Source: Ilumatobacteraceae bacterium
Lineage (GTDB): Bacteria; Actinomycetota; Acidimicrobiia; Acidimicrobiales; Ilumatobacteraceae
Direction: 5' to 3'
Assembly: GCA_033344875.1 (NCBI GenBank)
Contig: JAWPMO010000001.1
Location: 3,063,595-3,127,594 of the forward strand
DNA: 64,000 nucleotides
Shown: in pieces, positions 8,378 to 20,839 of the stretch
Layout of the letters: every line of letters begins with the position of its first letter
Position numbering within the stretch: position 1 is the stretch's first letter
Position numbers and translations under genes: made by a program
Notes under the pieces: model-generated
The model's input: the letters and a program-made list of their open reading frames with translations, nothing else
Database searches by the model: none
Told to the model about the DNA's origin: nothing

Positions 8378-9687
8378 CGTCGTCGAACACGTACCACCGG
8401 GCGCCCGATTCGATCGCCGCCGCCCCGACCGGATGCCCGATGAACCGCGAGTGGTCGCCGCTCGACGCCGACTACCTCGCAGATCCGTACCCGATCGCCA
8501 ACGCACTACGCGACGAGCATCCGATCTTCTACTCCGAACGGCTCGGACACGTCGTCGTGACTCGGATGGCCGACATCGAGCACGTGTTCCTCCACCCCGA
8601 CGTCTACGCCTCGGCCAACGTGCAGGACCCGGTGTTCCCCCTCGCACCCGAGGCGGTGGCGGTGCTCGACGCCCCCGACTACGACCCGATCGCCGTCATG
8701 TCGAACCGCCCGGAACCCGATCACGCACGCATCCGGGTCTACACCCGGGGCGGCTTCTCCAACCGTCGACTGAAGTCGCTCGAGTCGTACATGCGCGAAC
8801 GTGCGTCGGCCCTGCTCGACGAGATGCTGGCATCGGGCGACCGGGCCGAGTACGTGGCCGCGCTCGCGTTCCCGCTGCCCGCCGAGATCGTCTTCCGCTT
8901 CATCGGCTTCCCGCAGGACGACGACGCCATGATCAAGCAGTGGTGCGTCAACCGACGGGCGTTCAGTTGGGGTCGACCGTCCGCCGACGAACAGGTCGCG
9001 ATCGCCGAGGGCATGGTCGACTACTGGCGGTACTGCCGGGAGTTCGTGGCCGCTCGCCGCGACGACCGACGCGACGACTTCACCTCCGAACTCCTCGACG
9101 CGCACGATGCCGACCCCGACCCGTCGAACGGCACCGGAATCTCCTACCGCGAGGTCGAGTCGGTGGTCTACGGCATCTCGTTCGCCGGCCACGACCCGGT
9201 CACCGCGCTCCTGTGCAACACGCTCCGCTGCCTCCTCCCGCGGCGGGAGCAGTGGGACGCCCTGTGCGAGGACCCCTCGCTCGCTGCGGCCGCCGTCGAG
9301 GAGACGCTCCGGTTCGAGTCGAGCCAGGTGTCGTGGCGGCGGATCACGACCCGACCGACGACACTCGGCGGGGTCGACCTGCCGGCCGGCACGCGCCTCC
9401 TGCTGAACTTCGCGTCGGCCAACCACGAGCCCGAGGTGTTCGTCGATCCCGACGAGTTCGACATCCACCGGGCGCACGCCAACCGCCACATCTCGTTCGG
9501 CAAGGGCATCCACTTCTGCCTCGGCGCCGGACTCGCACGCATGGAGGCCCGGATCGCGCTCGAACTGCTCAGTCAACGTGTGCCGTCGCTCCGGCTCGCC
9601 GCCGACCAGGAGCTGACCTACTTCCCCAACATCACCTTCCGTGGGCCCGAACGGCTCGAACTCGAGTGGGACGGCGTCGCGCCGTGA
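8374..9687 (+). CDS. Cytochrome P450 with altered I-helix
   Basis: A 437-residue P450. The heme loop is FGKGIHFCLGAGLARME with thiolate Cys382, the K-helix is EETLRFESSQVSWRR, and there is no membrane anchor, so it is a soluble class I type needing ferredoxin partners not encoded here. The I-helix reads FAGHDPVTALL: the acidic residue is kept, but the usual neighbouring Thr for O2 activation is replaced by Pro. It overlaps hpaR (ATGA) and ligA (GTGA), so it is co-transcribed with the ring-cleavage genes. A hydroxylation or O-demethylation that makes the catechol is plausible but unproven. Confidence 0.85.
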   Translation: MTSSNTYHRAPDSIAAAPTGCPMNREWSPLDADYLADPYPIANALRDEHPIFYSERLGHVVVTRMADIEHVFLHPDVYASANVQDPVFPLAPEAVAVLDAPDYDPIAVMSNRPEPDHARIRVYTRGGFSNRRLKSLESYMRERASALLDEMLASGDRAEYVAALAFPLPAEIVFRFIGFPQDDDAMIKQWCVNRRAFSWGRPSADEQVAIAEGMVDYWRYCREFVAARRDDRRDDFTSELLDAHDADPDPSNGTGISYREVESVVYGISFAGHDPVTALLCNTLRCLLPRREQWDALCEDPSLAAAAVEETLRFESSQVSWRRITTRPTTLGGVDLPAGTRLLLNFASANHEPEVFVDPDEFDIHRAHANRHISFGKGIHFCLGAGLARMEARIALELLSQRVPSLRLAADQELTYFPNITFRGPERLELEWDGVAP

Positions 9688-10049
9688 GCCTGTATGCGAC
9701 CCAGAAGTTCCTGTACGAACTCAACCGGTCCGAGACGCTGCAGGCGGCCTACCGGGACGACCCCAGAGCCGTACTCGAACCGTACGAACTCACCGACGAC
9801 GAGGCCGCGGCACTGGTCGAACCCGACATCGGTCGGCTGTTCCACCTCGGCGTCAACGGTCAGATCCTCATGCACTTCGCCGCACTCCACAAGATCGAGT
9901 GGCAGGACTACCTCCAACGGATGCGCGACGGGATCGCGCAGCACGGTCCGGTCCGCGAGGGGGTCTACGCGATGACCACCGGCGTCGACGAGGTCGTCGC
10001 GCCCGTCCACGAACACGACGGGCCCGACGACCAGGAAGGAGCGCGCTGA
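9684..10049 (+). CDS. ligA: LigA-type alpha subunit of class III extradiol dioxygenase
   Basis: A 121-residue helical small subunit: TQKFLYELNRSETL, the DDPRAVLEPYELTDDEAAAL segment, and HLGVNGQILMHFAALH. This is the LigA domain of protocatechuate 4,5-dioxygenase-type enzymes, which caps the active site of LigB. The GTG start at 9684 overlaps the P450 stop (GTGA), and the stop overlaps the ligB-like start (TGATG). A much longer upstream reading frame exists but lies inside the P450 gene. Confidence 0.85.
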   Translation: MSLYATQKFLYELNRSETLQAAYRDDPRAVLEPYELTDDEAAALVEPDIGRLFHLGVNGQILMHFAALHKIEWQDYLQRMRDGIAQHGPVREGVYAMTTGVDEVVAPVHEHDGPDDQEGAR

Positions 10050-10870
10050 TGCCGCTCGTCTTCGCGGGGGTCTGCTCGCATGCGCCCGGCATCACCGGAC
10101 GCGCCGACCAGGCCGACCCCGATGTCCGCGACCGCTTCTCCGCCGCGTTCGACGGCATGCGCGCCGACCTCGAAGCGGCGCGACCCGACGCGATCGTGAT
10201 CGTCGCGGCCGAGCACTTCGCCAACTTCTTCATGAACAACATGCCGTCGTTCGCGATCGGGATGGCCAATCACTACGACGGACCCATCGAGGATCCGGAA
10301 TGGCTCGGCATCGAGCGCCGCCGTGTGCCCGGCGATCGCGAGCTGTCCGAGCGGTTCATCACCCGGGTGATGCAGACGTCCGACGTCAGCTACGCGGAGG
10401 AATGGAAGTTCGACCACGGGATCATGGTGCCGCTGCACTTCCTCACCCCGCGCTACGACGTCGCGGTGATCCCCGTGAACGTCAACTGCCAGGGGCCGCC
10501 GCTGACGCCGCTGCATCGGGCATGGGCGTTCGGCGAGTCGATCCGAGCGGCCTGTGACGAGCTCCCCGAACGGATCGCCGTCATCGGCACCGGCGGCATC
10601 TCGCACTGGCCGGCCACCCCCGACTCGGGGAAGATCAACGTCGAGTGGGACCTCGACTTCATGGACCGCTGGTGCCGCAACGATCGCGCGGCCCTCCTCG
10701 ACTACGACGACCTGACCGTCTACACCGACGCCGGGCAGGGCGGATTCGAGATCCGCACGTTCATCACGGTCGCCGCCGCGGCCGGGGGTGCCACCGGAAC
10801 CGTGCACTTCTGCGAACCGATCCCGATCTTCGCCGTCAGCTGCACCGTCGCCACCTACGACCTCGGCTGA
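10049..10870 (+). CDS. ligB: LigB-type catalytic subunit of class III extradiol dioxygenase
   Basis: A 273-residue non-heme iron dioxygenase. Early SHAPGITG contributes an iron-ligand His; NMPSFAIG, the WKFDHGIMVPLHF active-site segment and the GTGGISHW catalytic His follow in LigB order. These enzymes open catecholic rings beside the hydroxyls with O2. The start ATG overlaps the ligA stop and has an AGGAAGGA ribosome site. It is more like protocatechuate/gallate-type LigB than E. coli HpaD, yet it sits with hpa genes, so it probably supplies the homoprotocatechuate (or related) ring-cleavage step. Confidence 0.82.
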   Translation: MPLVFAGVCSHAPGITGRADQADPDVRDRFSAAFDGMRADLEAARPDAIVIVAAEHFANFFMNNMPSFAIGMANHYDGPIEDPEWLGIERRRVPGDRELSERFITRVMQTSDVSYAEEWKFDHGIMVPLHFLTPRYDVAVIPVNVNCQGPPLTPLHRAWAFGESIRAACDELPERIAVIGTGGISHWPATPDSGKINVEWDLDFMDRWCRNDRAALLDYDDLTVYTDAGQGGFEIRTFITVAAAAGGATGTVHFCEPIPIFAVSCTVATYDLG

Positions 10871-10887
10871 ACGGTCATCCACAGCGG

Positions 10888-12000
10888 CTACGTCGCGATG
10901 GCGACGTCGGCGTCGGGCACCTCGTCGCCGTCGTCGTCCGGACACTTCCGGGCCGCGGCGATGGCGGCGGTGACCGACGCCGTGAGCGGCACCGAGACGA
11001 TCGCACCCAGGATCCCACCGATCGCGCTGCCGACGGCGAGCGCGAGCAGCACCACCACCGGGTGGAGAGCGACCTGGCGATACATGACGATCGGCAGCAG
11101 CACGTCACCTTCGACCTGCTGGACGACGAGCACCACGACCGCCACGATGAGGGCGGTCTGCGGTCCTTGCGTCGCGAGCGCCACCGCTGCGGCCAGCGCG
11201 CCGGCGAGCGTGGCGCCGACGATCGGGAAGAACGCGGCGAAGAACGTGATGACGGCGAGCGGGAGCGCGGCGTCGACACCGAGGACGAACAGGGCGATGC
11301 CGATCAGGAGTCCGTCGACGGCGCCGGTGATCGCCACCCCACGAATCCAGCCCTGCAGGGCACCGAACGCCGCCACACCCCCACGGTCGAGCACCGTGCG
11401 ACGCCTGGGGTGGATCCGGTCGACGGCCCACTGCCACATCGACGACCCGTCCTTCGTGAAGAAGAAGGTGAGCACGATCGTCAGGAAGAACCCGCCGGCC
11501 ACCTCCGCGGCCATGCGAGCACTGCCGGAGCTGCTGCTGAACAAGCCGTTCCGGAACTGTCGACCCGCCGTGTTGACCCGATCGACGAGCGAATCGACCT
11601 GGCTCTGGTCGAGCCCGAGCGGGCCGGTGCGCAACCAGTCCTCGATCTCGGCACGAGCGGAGTCCCACGAGTTGGAGAGCTCGTCGATCGCATCGCGCAC
11701 GGGCGCCTGCAGCACGTAGATCAACAGGGTCAGTCCGGCCACGACCGCCAGCAGGACCACCCAGACGGCGAGCAGCCGTGGCATCCAGCGGTCGAGGAGA
11801 TCGACGGCCGGTTGGAGCAGTGCAGCGAGGATGAGCGCCACGAACACGGGGATCAGGACCACACGGAGCTGCACGAGGAGCCAACCGGTCGTCAGCACCG
11901 CCGCCACGACCACCAGGAACCTCCACCCCCAGGCCGAACCGACTTCGAGCAGGCGCGGCACCGCAGCGCGACCGACGTCGCGGTCATCCGATTCGGTCAC
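10888..12000 (-). CDS. AI-2E family (PerM-like) membrane permease
   Basis: About 370 residues with the AI-2E transporter layout: paired N-terminal TM helices (about 25-70), another near 80-100, a hydrophilic loop, then a C-terminal membrane block containing FFFTKDGSSMW, GWIRGVAITGAVDGLLIGIALFV, FPIVGATLAG and QVEGDVLLPIVMYRQVALHPVVVLLAL. The family moves small molecules or ions; substrate unknown. The GTG at 12000 is chosen because GAGGTGAG lies just upstream and it begins 8 nt after the ctaG stop. It is the last gene of the oxidase operon. The longer open frame to 13011 overlaps ctaG and is rejected. Confidence 0.8.
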   Translation of the reverse strand: MTESDDRDVGRAAVPRLLEVGSAWGWRFLVVVAAVLTTGWLLVQLRVVLIPVFVALILAALLQPAVDLLDRWMPRLLAVWVVLLAVVAGLTLLIYVLQAPVRDAIDELSNSWDSARAEIEDWLRTGPLGLDQSQVDSLVDRVNTAGRQFRNGLFSSSSGSARMAAEVAGGFFLTIVLTFFFTKDGSSMWQWAVDRIHPRRRTVLDRGGVAAFGALQGWIRGVAITGAVDGLLIGIALFVLGVDAALPLAVITFFAAFFPIVGATLAGALAAAVALATQGPQTALIVAVVVLVVQQVEGDVLLPIVMYRQVALHPVVVLLALAVGSAIGGILGAIVSVPLTASVTAAIAAARKCPDDDGDEVPDADVAIAT

Positions 12001-12008
12001 GGTTCCAC

Positions 12009-12869
12009 TCACCTCGGCAACGTACCCAGCCGGCCGCGCCGTGAATCCTCGTCGTCGATCTCGCGCAGCCACCGGACGAGGATGACGATGCCCACCACGG
12101 TCAGGATCAGGCCGGACGGTACCCACATCACCACGCCGGCGAGCTGCTGGTCGGCCAACGGGTCGAGGCCCCAGCCGGGCGCCGGGGTCGAGTACGGCTC
12201 GTACCAGGGGGTCGTGGCGAACGTGATCAGGGTGGCCAGCAACACGCTCTGGAGCCCGAGCAGGAACACCATGACCACCGCCCGACCACGGTCGACCCGG
12301 ACCCGGCGTGGGCCGACGATGACCGACCACAGGGCCAGACCGGCCCCGAGGAAACTGGCGTGTTCGAGCGCGTGAACCCAGTCCGACTCGACCGCGGCGC
12401 CGTACAGCACCGAGGCGTGCCAGAGCCAGAAGGAGCCGACGAACACGAGCCACCGTGCGGTGGGACCCCGCAGCAGGCGGAGCGCACCGAGCCCGAGACC
12501 GAGGCGCGACGGCGCCGATGCCGCCACACGGCGGATCGCTCCCGGCATCCCGCGCACGAGGGCCGCCCCCGGTGCCGAGGCTGCGAGCAGCGGAGCCGCG
12601 ACGGCCACCAGGAGAACGTGCTGCACCATGTGGGCGCTGATCAGCACGCCGGCCAGCGCGTCGAGTGGTGAGACGAGTGCGAGTACGAGCGCGACCCAAC
12701 CGACCCACCAGGACCATGCCCTGGCTGCGCCGTCGGCCGGGCGCCAGCCACGCCAGTGCAGCGCCGCGACGGCGACCAGACCGACGACGACGAACGGATC
12801 GAACTGCCATGCCGACCACAGGTCGTGCGGGCGCAACGGTGCGCCACTGTGCGCGACGAGGCTCAACAC
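12009..12869 (-). CDS. ctaG: CtaG/caa3-type cytochrome c oxidase assembly factor
   Basis: About 286 residues with roughly seven TM helices. SAHMVQHVLLVAVAAPLLAASAP and the HALEHASFLGAGLALW stretch, with conserved histidines, are typical of caa3_CtaG proteins, which help insert copper into the caa3 oxidase. The GTG start at 12869 overlaps the upstream small membrane gene by 7 nt; the TTG at 12866 is an alternative. It lies directly after the oxidase subunits on the same strand, as in Bacillus cta clusters. Confidence 0.85.
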   Translation of the reverse strand: MLSLVAHSGAPLRPHDLWSAWQFDPFVVVGLVAVAALHWRGWRPADGAARAWSWWVGWVALVLALVSPLDALAGVLISAHMVQHVLLVAVAAPLLAASAPGAALVRGMPGAIRRVAASAPSRLGLGLGALRLLRGPTARWLVFVGSFWLWHASVLYGAAVESDWVHALEHASFLGAGLALWSVIVGPRRVRVDRGRAVVMVFLLGLQSVLLATLITFATTPWYEPYSTPAPGWGLDPLADQQLAGVVMWVPSGLILTVVGIVILVRWLREIDDEDSRRGRLGTLPR

Positions 12870-13243
12870 GGCCCGAGCACCAGCACCGGGAGCCCGACGG
12901 CGAGGATCGTCGCCGCCGACCCGACCGACATGATCGCGCCCACCTTCGCCAACATGCGGCTGCCGATCGAACGCCAGCCGATCCATGCGGCCACCAGTGC
13001 CGCCAGGGCACCGACGGCGGTCGCGGCGACGACGGTCCACTCCAGCCCAGCGGTCGAGACGAATCGCATTCCGCCGGTCCGGTCGGCCTCGCACACGGCT
13101 TCGGCAGCCAGGTACACGAACCAGAAATGAGCCATCACGAGGATCGGCCCGGCGAGTGCCACCGCCCACATCCCGATCGTCCCGGGCGTCTCGACCAGCG
13201 GCTCGTGCGGCTCGCGGAGCGTGTCGGTCGGTGGACGGTTCAC
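12863..13243 (-). CDS. Small membrane protein of the oxidase operon
   Basis: A 126-residue protein with three predicted TM helices (about 24-47, 69-92 and 103-123) and a short proline-rich hydrophilic N terminus. I do not recognise the family. It starts 7 nt after the end of the coxA-coxC fusion and overlaps ctaG, so it is almost certainly made with the oxidase. A subunit IV-like or assembly role is the natural guess. Confidence 0.6.
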   Translation of the reverse strand: MNRPPTDTLREPHEPLVETPGTIGMWAVALAGPILVMAHFWFVYLAAEAVCEADRTGGMRFVSTAGLEWTVVAATAVGALAALVAAWIGWRSIGSRMLAKVGAIMSVGSAATILAVGLPVLVLGPC

Positions 13244-13250
13244 GATGACC

Positions 13251-15854
13251 TCACGACGTCAACACCGGGGCCCCGTAGAGCACCACGAGCGAGACGATCG
13301 CGATCACGCCGGTCGCGATCCAGAAACGGGTGACGTTGTCGACCGGTGAGAATCTCCGCGCCGAATAGTGACCCCGGACGGCGTACACCAGGGTCGAGAC
13401 CGACATGACGAGCGCGATGAACGTGACGACGACGACGTATCCCCCGAGCGTGTGGAAGATCGAACCGTACGAGTGATCGGACGACGCGAACGGCGTCGCT
13501 GCCAGGTCGCGTACCAGGACACCACCGCCGGCGAGGAGGAGGACGGTCGCAGCAGCGAAGCCGACACGGAGCCCACGCTGGTCCCCGACGAGCAGCCGCC
13601 GTCGCGCGACCCACATCGCGGCCACGCCGGTCACGTACAGCACCGCCGCCACGACCGCCACCGCCACCGACGGCCGTTCGACGCCGGCTGGCGGCCAGAC
13701 CGGGTTCTCGATCCGGAGATAGAAGTAGCTGAGCAGGAAGCTGCTGAACGCGATCGACAGGAACAGGATCGCGATGCCCATCCCCCACCGGGCCACGATC
13801 AGGCTGCCCGACGCTCGCACGGGCACCCCGTGCTCCGCCTCGAACGCGAGTTCCTCCTCCTCGGTCATCGGCGGTTCCGACGGACGGTTCCACATGAGCG
13901 CGGCACCGACGACGACCGCCGCGCTCACCAGCGCTCCCACCCGCATCTTGAGCAGTTCGCTCGCGAAGATGCCCACCGTGCCGAGCGCCGTGACGAACGG
14001 CCAGATCGACGTGTTCGCTACCCGGAAGATCTCCTCCGGCTCGCCGTCGGCGGTCCCGACGACGAGCACCGCTCGCCAGCGCAGCGGCCATTGACCGATC
14101 GACCGCACGAGTCGCTCGTGGCGCGGTTCGCCGGTGTGGAGATCGTCCTGGTCCCAGAGCGGGTGACGGCTCCGCACGATCGGGTACTCGGTCCAACCCT
14201 GCTGCGGCGGCGGTGACGGCAGCGCCCACTCGAGGCTGTCGCCACCCCATGGGTTCGGTCCGGCCGGACGGCCGCGGAAGTAGCTGTACACGAGGTTCAC
14301 GACGAAGCACGCGAGACCGGGGATGATCAACAGCAGCCCGAGCGACGACACGAGGTTGTAGGGTCCCCATCCGGTCTCGGCGGCGTACGTGGAGATCCGG
14401 CGGGGCATGCCGAGCAGGCCGACGATGTGCATCGGTCCGAACGTCACGTGCACGCCGACGAACAGCAACCAGAAGTTCCACCGTCCGAGCCGCTCGTTCA
14501 TCATGCGACCCGTGAACTTCGGGAGCCAGTAGTACACACCGGCGAACATCGGGAACGCGACGCCGCCGATCAGGACGTAGTGGAGATGTCCGACGACGAA
14601 GTACGAGTCGTGCGCCTGCTGATCGAACGGCACGGCCGCGACCATCACGCCGGTGATGCCGCCGAGCACGAACGTGACCAGGAACCCGATGACGAACAGG
14701 AACGGGGTGTTCCAGCGGACGCGGCCGTCCCAGATCGTCCCGATCCAGGAGAAGATCTGCACCCCCGCAGGGATCGCGATCATCATGCTGGCCGCGGCGA
14801 AGAATGCCAGGACGATCGCCGGCAGACCGACCGTGAACATGTGGTGCGCCCAGAGGCCGAACGACAGGAACCCGATGCCGATCATGGCGGCGACCATCCA
14901 GAAATAGCCGGAGATCTTCCGACCGACCATGACCGGCAGCACCATCGAGACGATGCCGGTCGCCGGCAGGAACTGGATGTAGACCTCCGGGTGACCGAAG
15001 ATCCAGAACAGGTGCTGCCACAGCAGCGAACTCCCCCCGCGGTCCGGATCGAAGAACCTCATCCCGAAGCCGCGTTCGAGTTCGAGCAGCAGGCTGCCGA
15101 CGATCAGCGGCGTGAACGCGAAGAGGATCATGAACGCGGTCACCAGCATCGACCAGGCGTACAGCGGGAGCTTCGTGAGCGACATGCCAGGCGCTCGGAG
15201 CTTGAGCACGGCGATGATGATCTCGACGGCACCGGCGATCGCTCCGACCTCGGCGACGCCGAGCCCGAGCACCCAGAAGTCGATGTTCAGGTCGGGCGAG
15301 AAGAGCGGGCCGCTCAGCGGTGTGTACGCGAACCAACCGGCGTCGGGCACCGCTTGGAACAGTGTCGAGCTGTAGTAGAGCAACCCGCCCATCAGGAAGG
15401 TCCAGTAGGCGAAGGCGCCGAGCCGTGGGAACGGCATCTCACGCGATCCGAGGATCATGGGGAGCACGAGGATCGCGAAGCCCTCGAAGATCGGCAGGAT
15501 GACGAGGAACATCGTCACCGAGCCGTGGTTGGTGAACAGTTCGTTGTAGAGCTGCGGCCCGATCAGGTCGCTCTCGGGGCGCGCCAGCTGCAGTCGCATC
15601 ACGAACGAGTCGACGCTGCCGCCGAGCAGCAGGAAGAAGAAGCCGGTGAGCACCATCCGCACGCCGATCGCGTCGTTCTGGACGGCGGTGAGCTTGCCCC
15701 AGATGCCGGGACGGTCGTCCCACAGCCGGTCGAGTTCTCGGGTGGTGTCGGGCGACGCCGCGACCGGCGTCGAGGAATCGGTCAGCGGCTCACCGTCGGG
15801 ACCCGGCCGGAACTCGTGTCGACCCGTGTCGCCGAGCCCGGCGTCGTCGGTCAT
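13251..15854 (-). CDS. ctaD: caa3-type cytochrome c oxidase, fused subunits I and III
   Basis: An 867-residue fusion. Subunit I spans about 50-610 with heme ligand His110 in NHGSVTMFL, the CuB/cross-link motif FGHPEVY (His288, Tyr292), CuB pair His337-His338 in WAHHMF, and heme ligands His423 and His425 in VGHLHYVLIGG. A cytosolic linker leads to a subunit III-like part (about 645-867) with FYLRIENPVWPP. It reduces O2 to water and pumps protons. The start at 15854 overlaps the coxB stop by 4 nt (ATGA). Such I/III fusions occur in some caa3 oxidases. Confidence 0.93.
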   Translation of the reverse strand: MTDDAGLGDTGRHEFRPGPDGEPLTDSSTPVAASPDTTRELDRLWDDRPGIWGKLTAVQNDAIGVRMVLTGFFFLLLGGSVDSFVMRLQLARPESDLIGPQLYNELFTNHGSVTMFLVILPIFEGFAILVLPMILGSREMPFPRLGAFAYWTFLMGGLLYYSSTLFQAVPDAGWFAYTPLSGPLFSPDLNIDFWVLGLGVAEVGAIAGAVEIIIAVLKLRAPGMSLTKLPLYAWSMLVTAFMILFAFTPLIVGSLLLELERGFGMRFFDPDRGGSSLLWQHLFWIFGHPEVYIQFLPATGIVSMVLPVMVGRKISGYFWMVAAMIGIGFLSFGLWAHHMFTVGLPAIVLAFFAAASMMIAIPAGVQIFSWIGTIWDGRVRWNTPFLFVIGFLVTFVLGGITGVMVAAVPFDQQAHDSYFVVGHLHYVLIGGVAFPMFAGVYYWLPKFTGRMMNERLGRWNFWLLFVGVHVTFGPMHIVGLLGMPRRISTYAAETGWGPYNLVSSLGLLLIIPGLACFVVNLVYSYFRGRPAGPNPWGGDSLEWALPSPPPQQGWTEYPIVRSRHPLWDQDDLHTGEPRHERLVRSIGQWPLRWRAVLVVGTADGEPEEIFRVANTSIWPFVTALGTVGIFASELLKMRVGALVSAAVVVGAALMWNRPSEPPMTEEEELAFEAEHGVPVRASGSLIVARWGMGIAILFLSIAFSSFLLSYFYLRIENPVWPPAGVERPSVAVAVVAAVLYVTGVAAMWVARRRLLVGDQRGLRVGFAAATVLLLAGGGVLVRDLAATPFASSDHSYGSIFHTLGGYVVVVTFIALVMSVSTLVYAVRGHYSARRFSPVDNVTRFWIATGVIAIVSLVVLYGAPVLTS

Positions 15855-16783
15855 CGGAGCGCTCCCACGTACGCGACGAGGGCGTCGAGCTCGTCGGGGT
15901 CGAGCTGGACCGCCGGCATGAGGACGCCGTCCTTGATCGCGTGCGGGTCGAGGATCCACTCACGCAGGTTGGGCAGCGTGTTGTCCAGCGTCCCCGCGGC
16001 GATCGCCGCGCGGGAGGCGACGTGCGTCAGGTCGGGTCCGTCGTCGCCGGCGGCGTCGGTGCCGCCGACGCGATGGCAACCGGCGCAGCCACGATCGACG
16101 AACACGTGCTCGCCCCGGGTCTCGAGTTCGCCGGTGGGCTCGACGGCGGGCTGTCGCTGCGCATCGAGCCAGCCGGCGAAACCGGGTTCGTCGTGGGCGA
16201 CCACGACGAGCTGCATGTTGGCGTGCTGGATGCCGCAGAACTCTGCGCACACGCCCTCGTACCGGCCGGGACGATCGGCGTCGATCACCAGCGTGTTGGA
16301 GCGCTCCGGGAGCAGGTCCATCTTGCCGGCCAGCGCCGGGACCCAGAAGCTGTGGATCACGTCGGCCGAGCGCAGTTCGAGCACGACGTCGCGTCCCGCC
16401 GGGATGTGGACCTCGTTCGCGGTCACCACCCCGTCGTCCGGGTAGCGGACCTCCCACCACCACTGGTGGCCGGTCACCTCGATCCTGACCGCATCGTCCG
16501 TGGGATCGCTCGACACGGCTCGCATCGACGCGACGGTCGCGACCAACACGACCACGATCAGCACGGTCGGCAGCACCACCCCGCCGCCGATCAGCCACCT
16601 TCCGGCCGCCGGTCGAGCCACGTCACCGTCGTCGGCCGGGCGTCGGAGGAGTCCGATCCCGAGACCGACTGCGACGACCACGAAGGCGACCGCACCGAGT
16701 CCGACCAGGAGCCACCACAGTTCGGCGATCTCCCGGGCGGCGGAACCGCTGGGGTCGAGCGTGGCGGGGAGTGTGCGTGTCAT
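15851..16783 (-). CDS. ctaC: caa3 oxidase subunit II with C-terminal cytochrome c
   Basis: 310 residues. Two TM helices lie at about 22-46 and 63-87; the cupredoxin domain carries the CuA site His144, Cys179, Cys183, His187 and Met190 (CAEFCGIQHANM). A covalent heme c domain follows, with CAGCH at 233-237 and Met289 as probable axial ligand. The fused cytochrome c defines the caa3 type. There is no obvious cleavable signal peptide; the first helix anchors it. It is the first gene of a five-gene leftward operon. Confidence 0.94.
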   Translation of the reverse strand: MTRTLPATLDPSGSAAREIAELWWLLVGLGAVAFVVVAVGLGIGLLRRPADDGDVARPAAGRWLIGGGVVLPTVLIVVVLVATVASMRAVSSDPTDDAVRIEVTGHQWWWEVRYPDDGVVTANEVHIPAGRDVVLELRSADVIHSFWVPALAGKMDLLPERSNTLVIDADRPGRYEGVCAEFCGIQHANMQLVVVAHDEPGFAGWLDAQRQPAVEPTGELETRGEHVFVDRGCAGCHRVGGTDAAGDDGPDLTHVASRAAIAAGTLDNTLPNLREWILDPHAIKDGVLMPAVQLDPDELDALVAYVGALR

Positions 16784-16822
16784 GGTCCGTTCGGGACGAG
16801 CACCTGGCGAAATCCGCGCAGC

Positions 16823-16837
16823 TGCACCCCCGGTGCA
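16823..16837. terminator. Short hairpin between lacZ and the oxidase operon
   Basis: A perfect TGCACC/GGTGCA stem closes a CCC loop. It lies between the lacZ stop and the ctaC start, both read leftward. It may end the lacZ transcript or act as an operator for the oxidase operon; there is no T-tract. Confidence 0.35.
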
Positions 16838-16924
16838 ACACGCCCCGTCGGACCTCTACCCCGCCCGACCGCGGTTCAATCGTCGACCGCCACGATCGGT
16901 GCGACGCGTCGCGCCGAGTCGACG

Positions 16925-20642
<3,718 letters not shown>

Positions 20643-20839
20643 CAGGCCGGCTGCTTCCGGAAGGATTCGGACGGATGCGCGAGCTCGATGGTGGAGATCG
20701 CGATCCGCACGGCTGCGGCGATCCGTTTCGTTGTCTGCACGTTGCGCTCCTGGTTCCTCGGGGGTGCGGCGATGCCTCACCCTCCGGGCGGTGTCGGACG
20801 GTGCCGGGCGGGATCCCGGCCGGACGTTCGTGGTCGACG

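Noticed and set aside
14427-16445. Open frame of 672 codons on the plus strand
   Set aside because: Antisense to the oxidase subunits; composed of charged repeats with no family resemblance.
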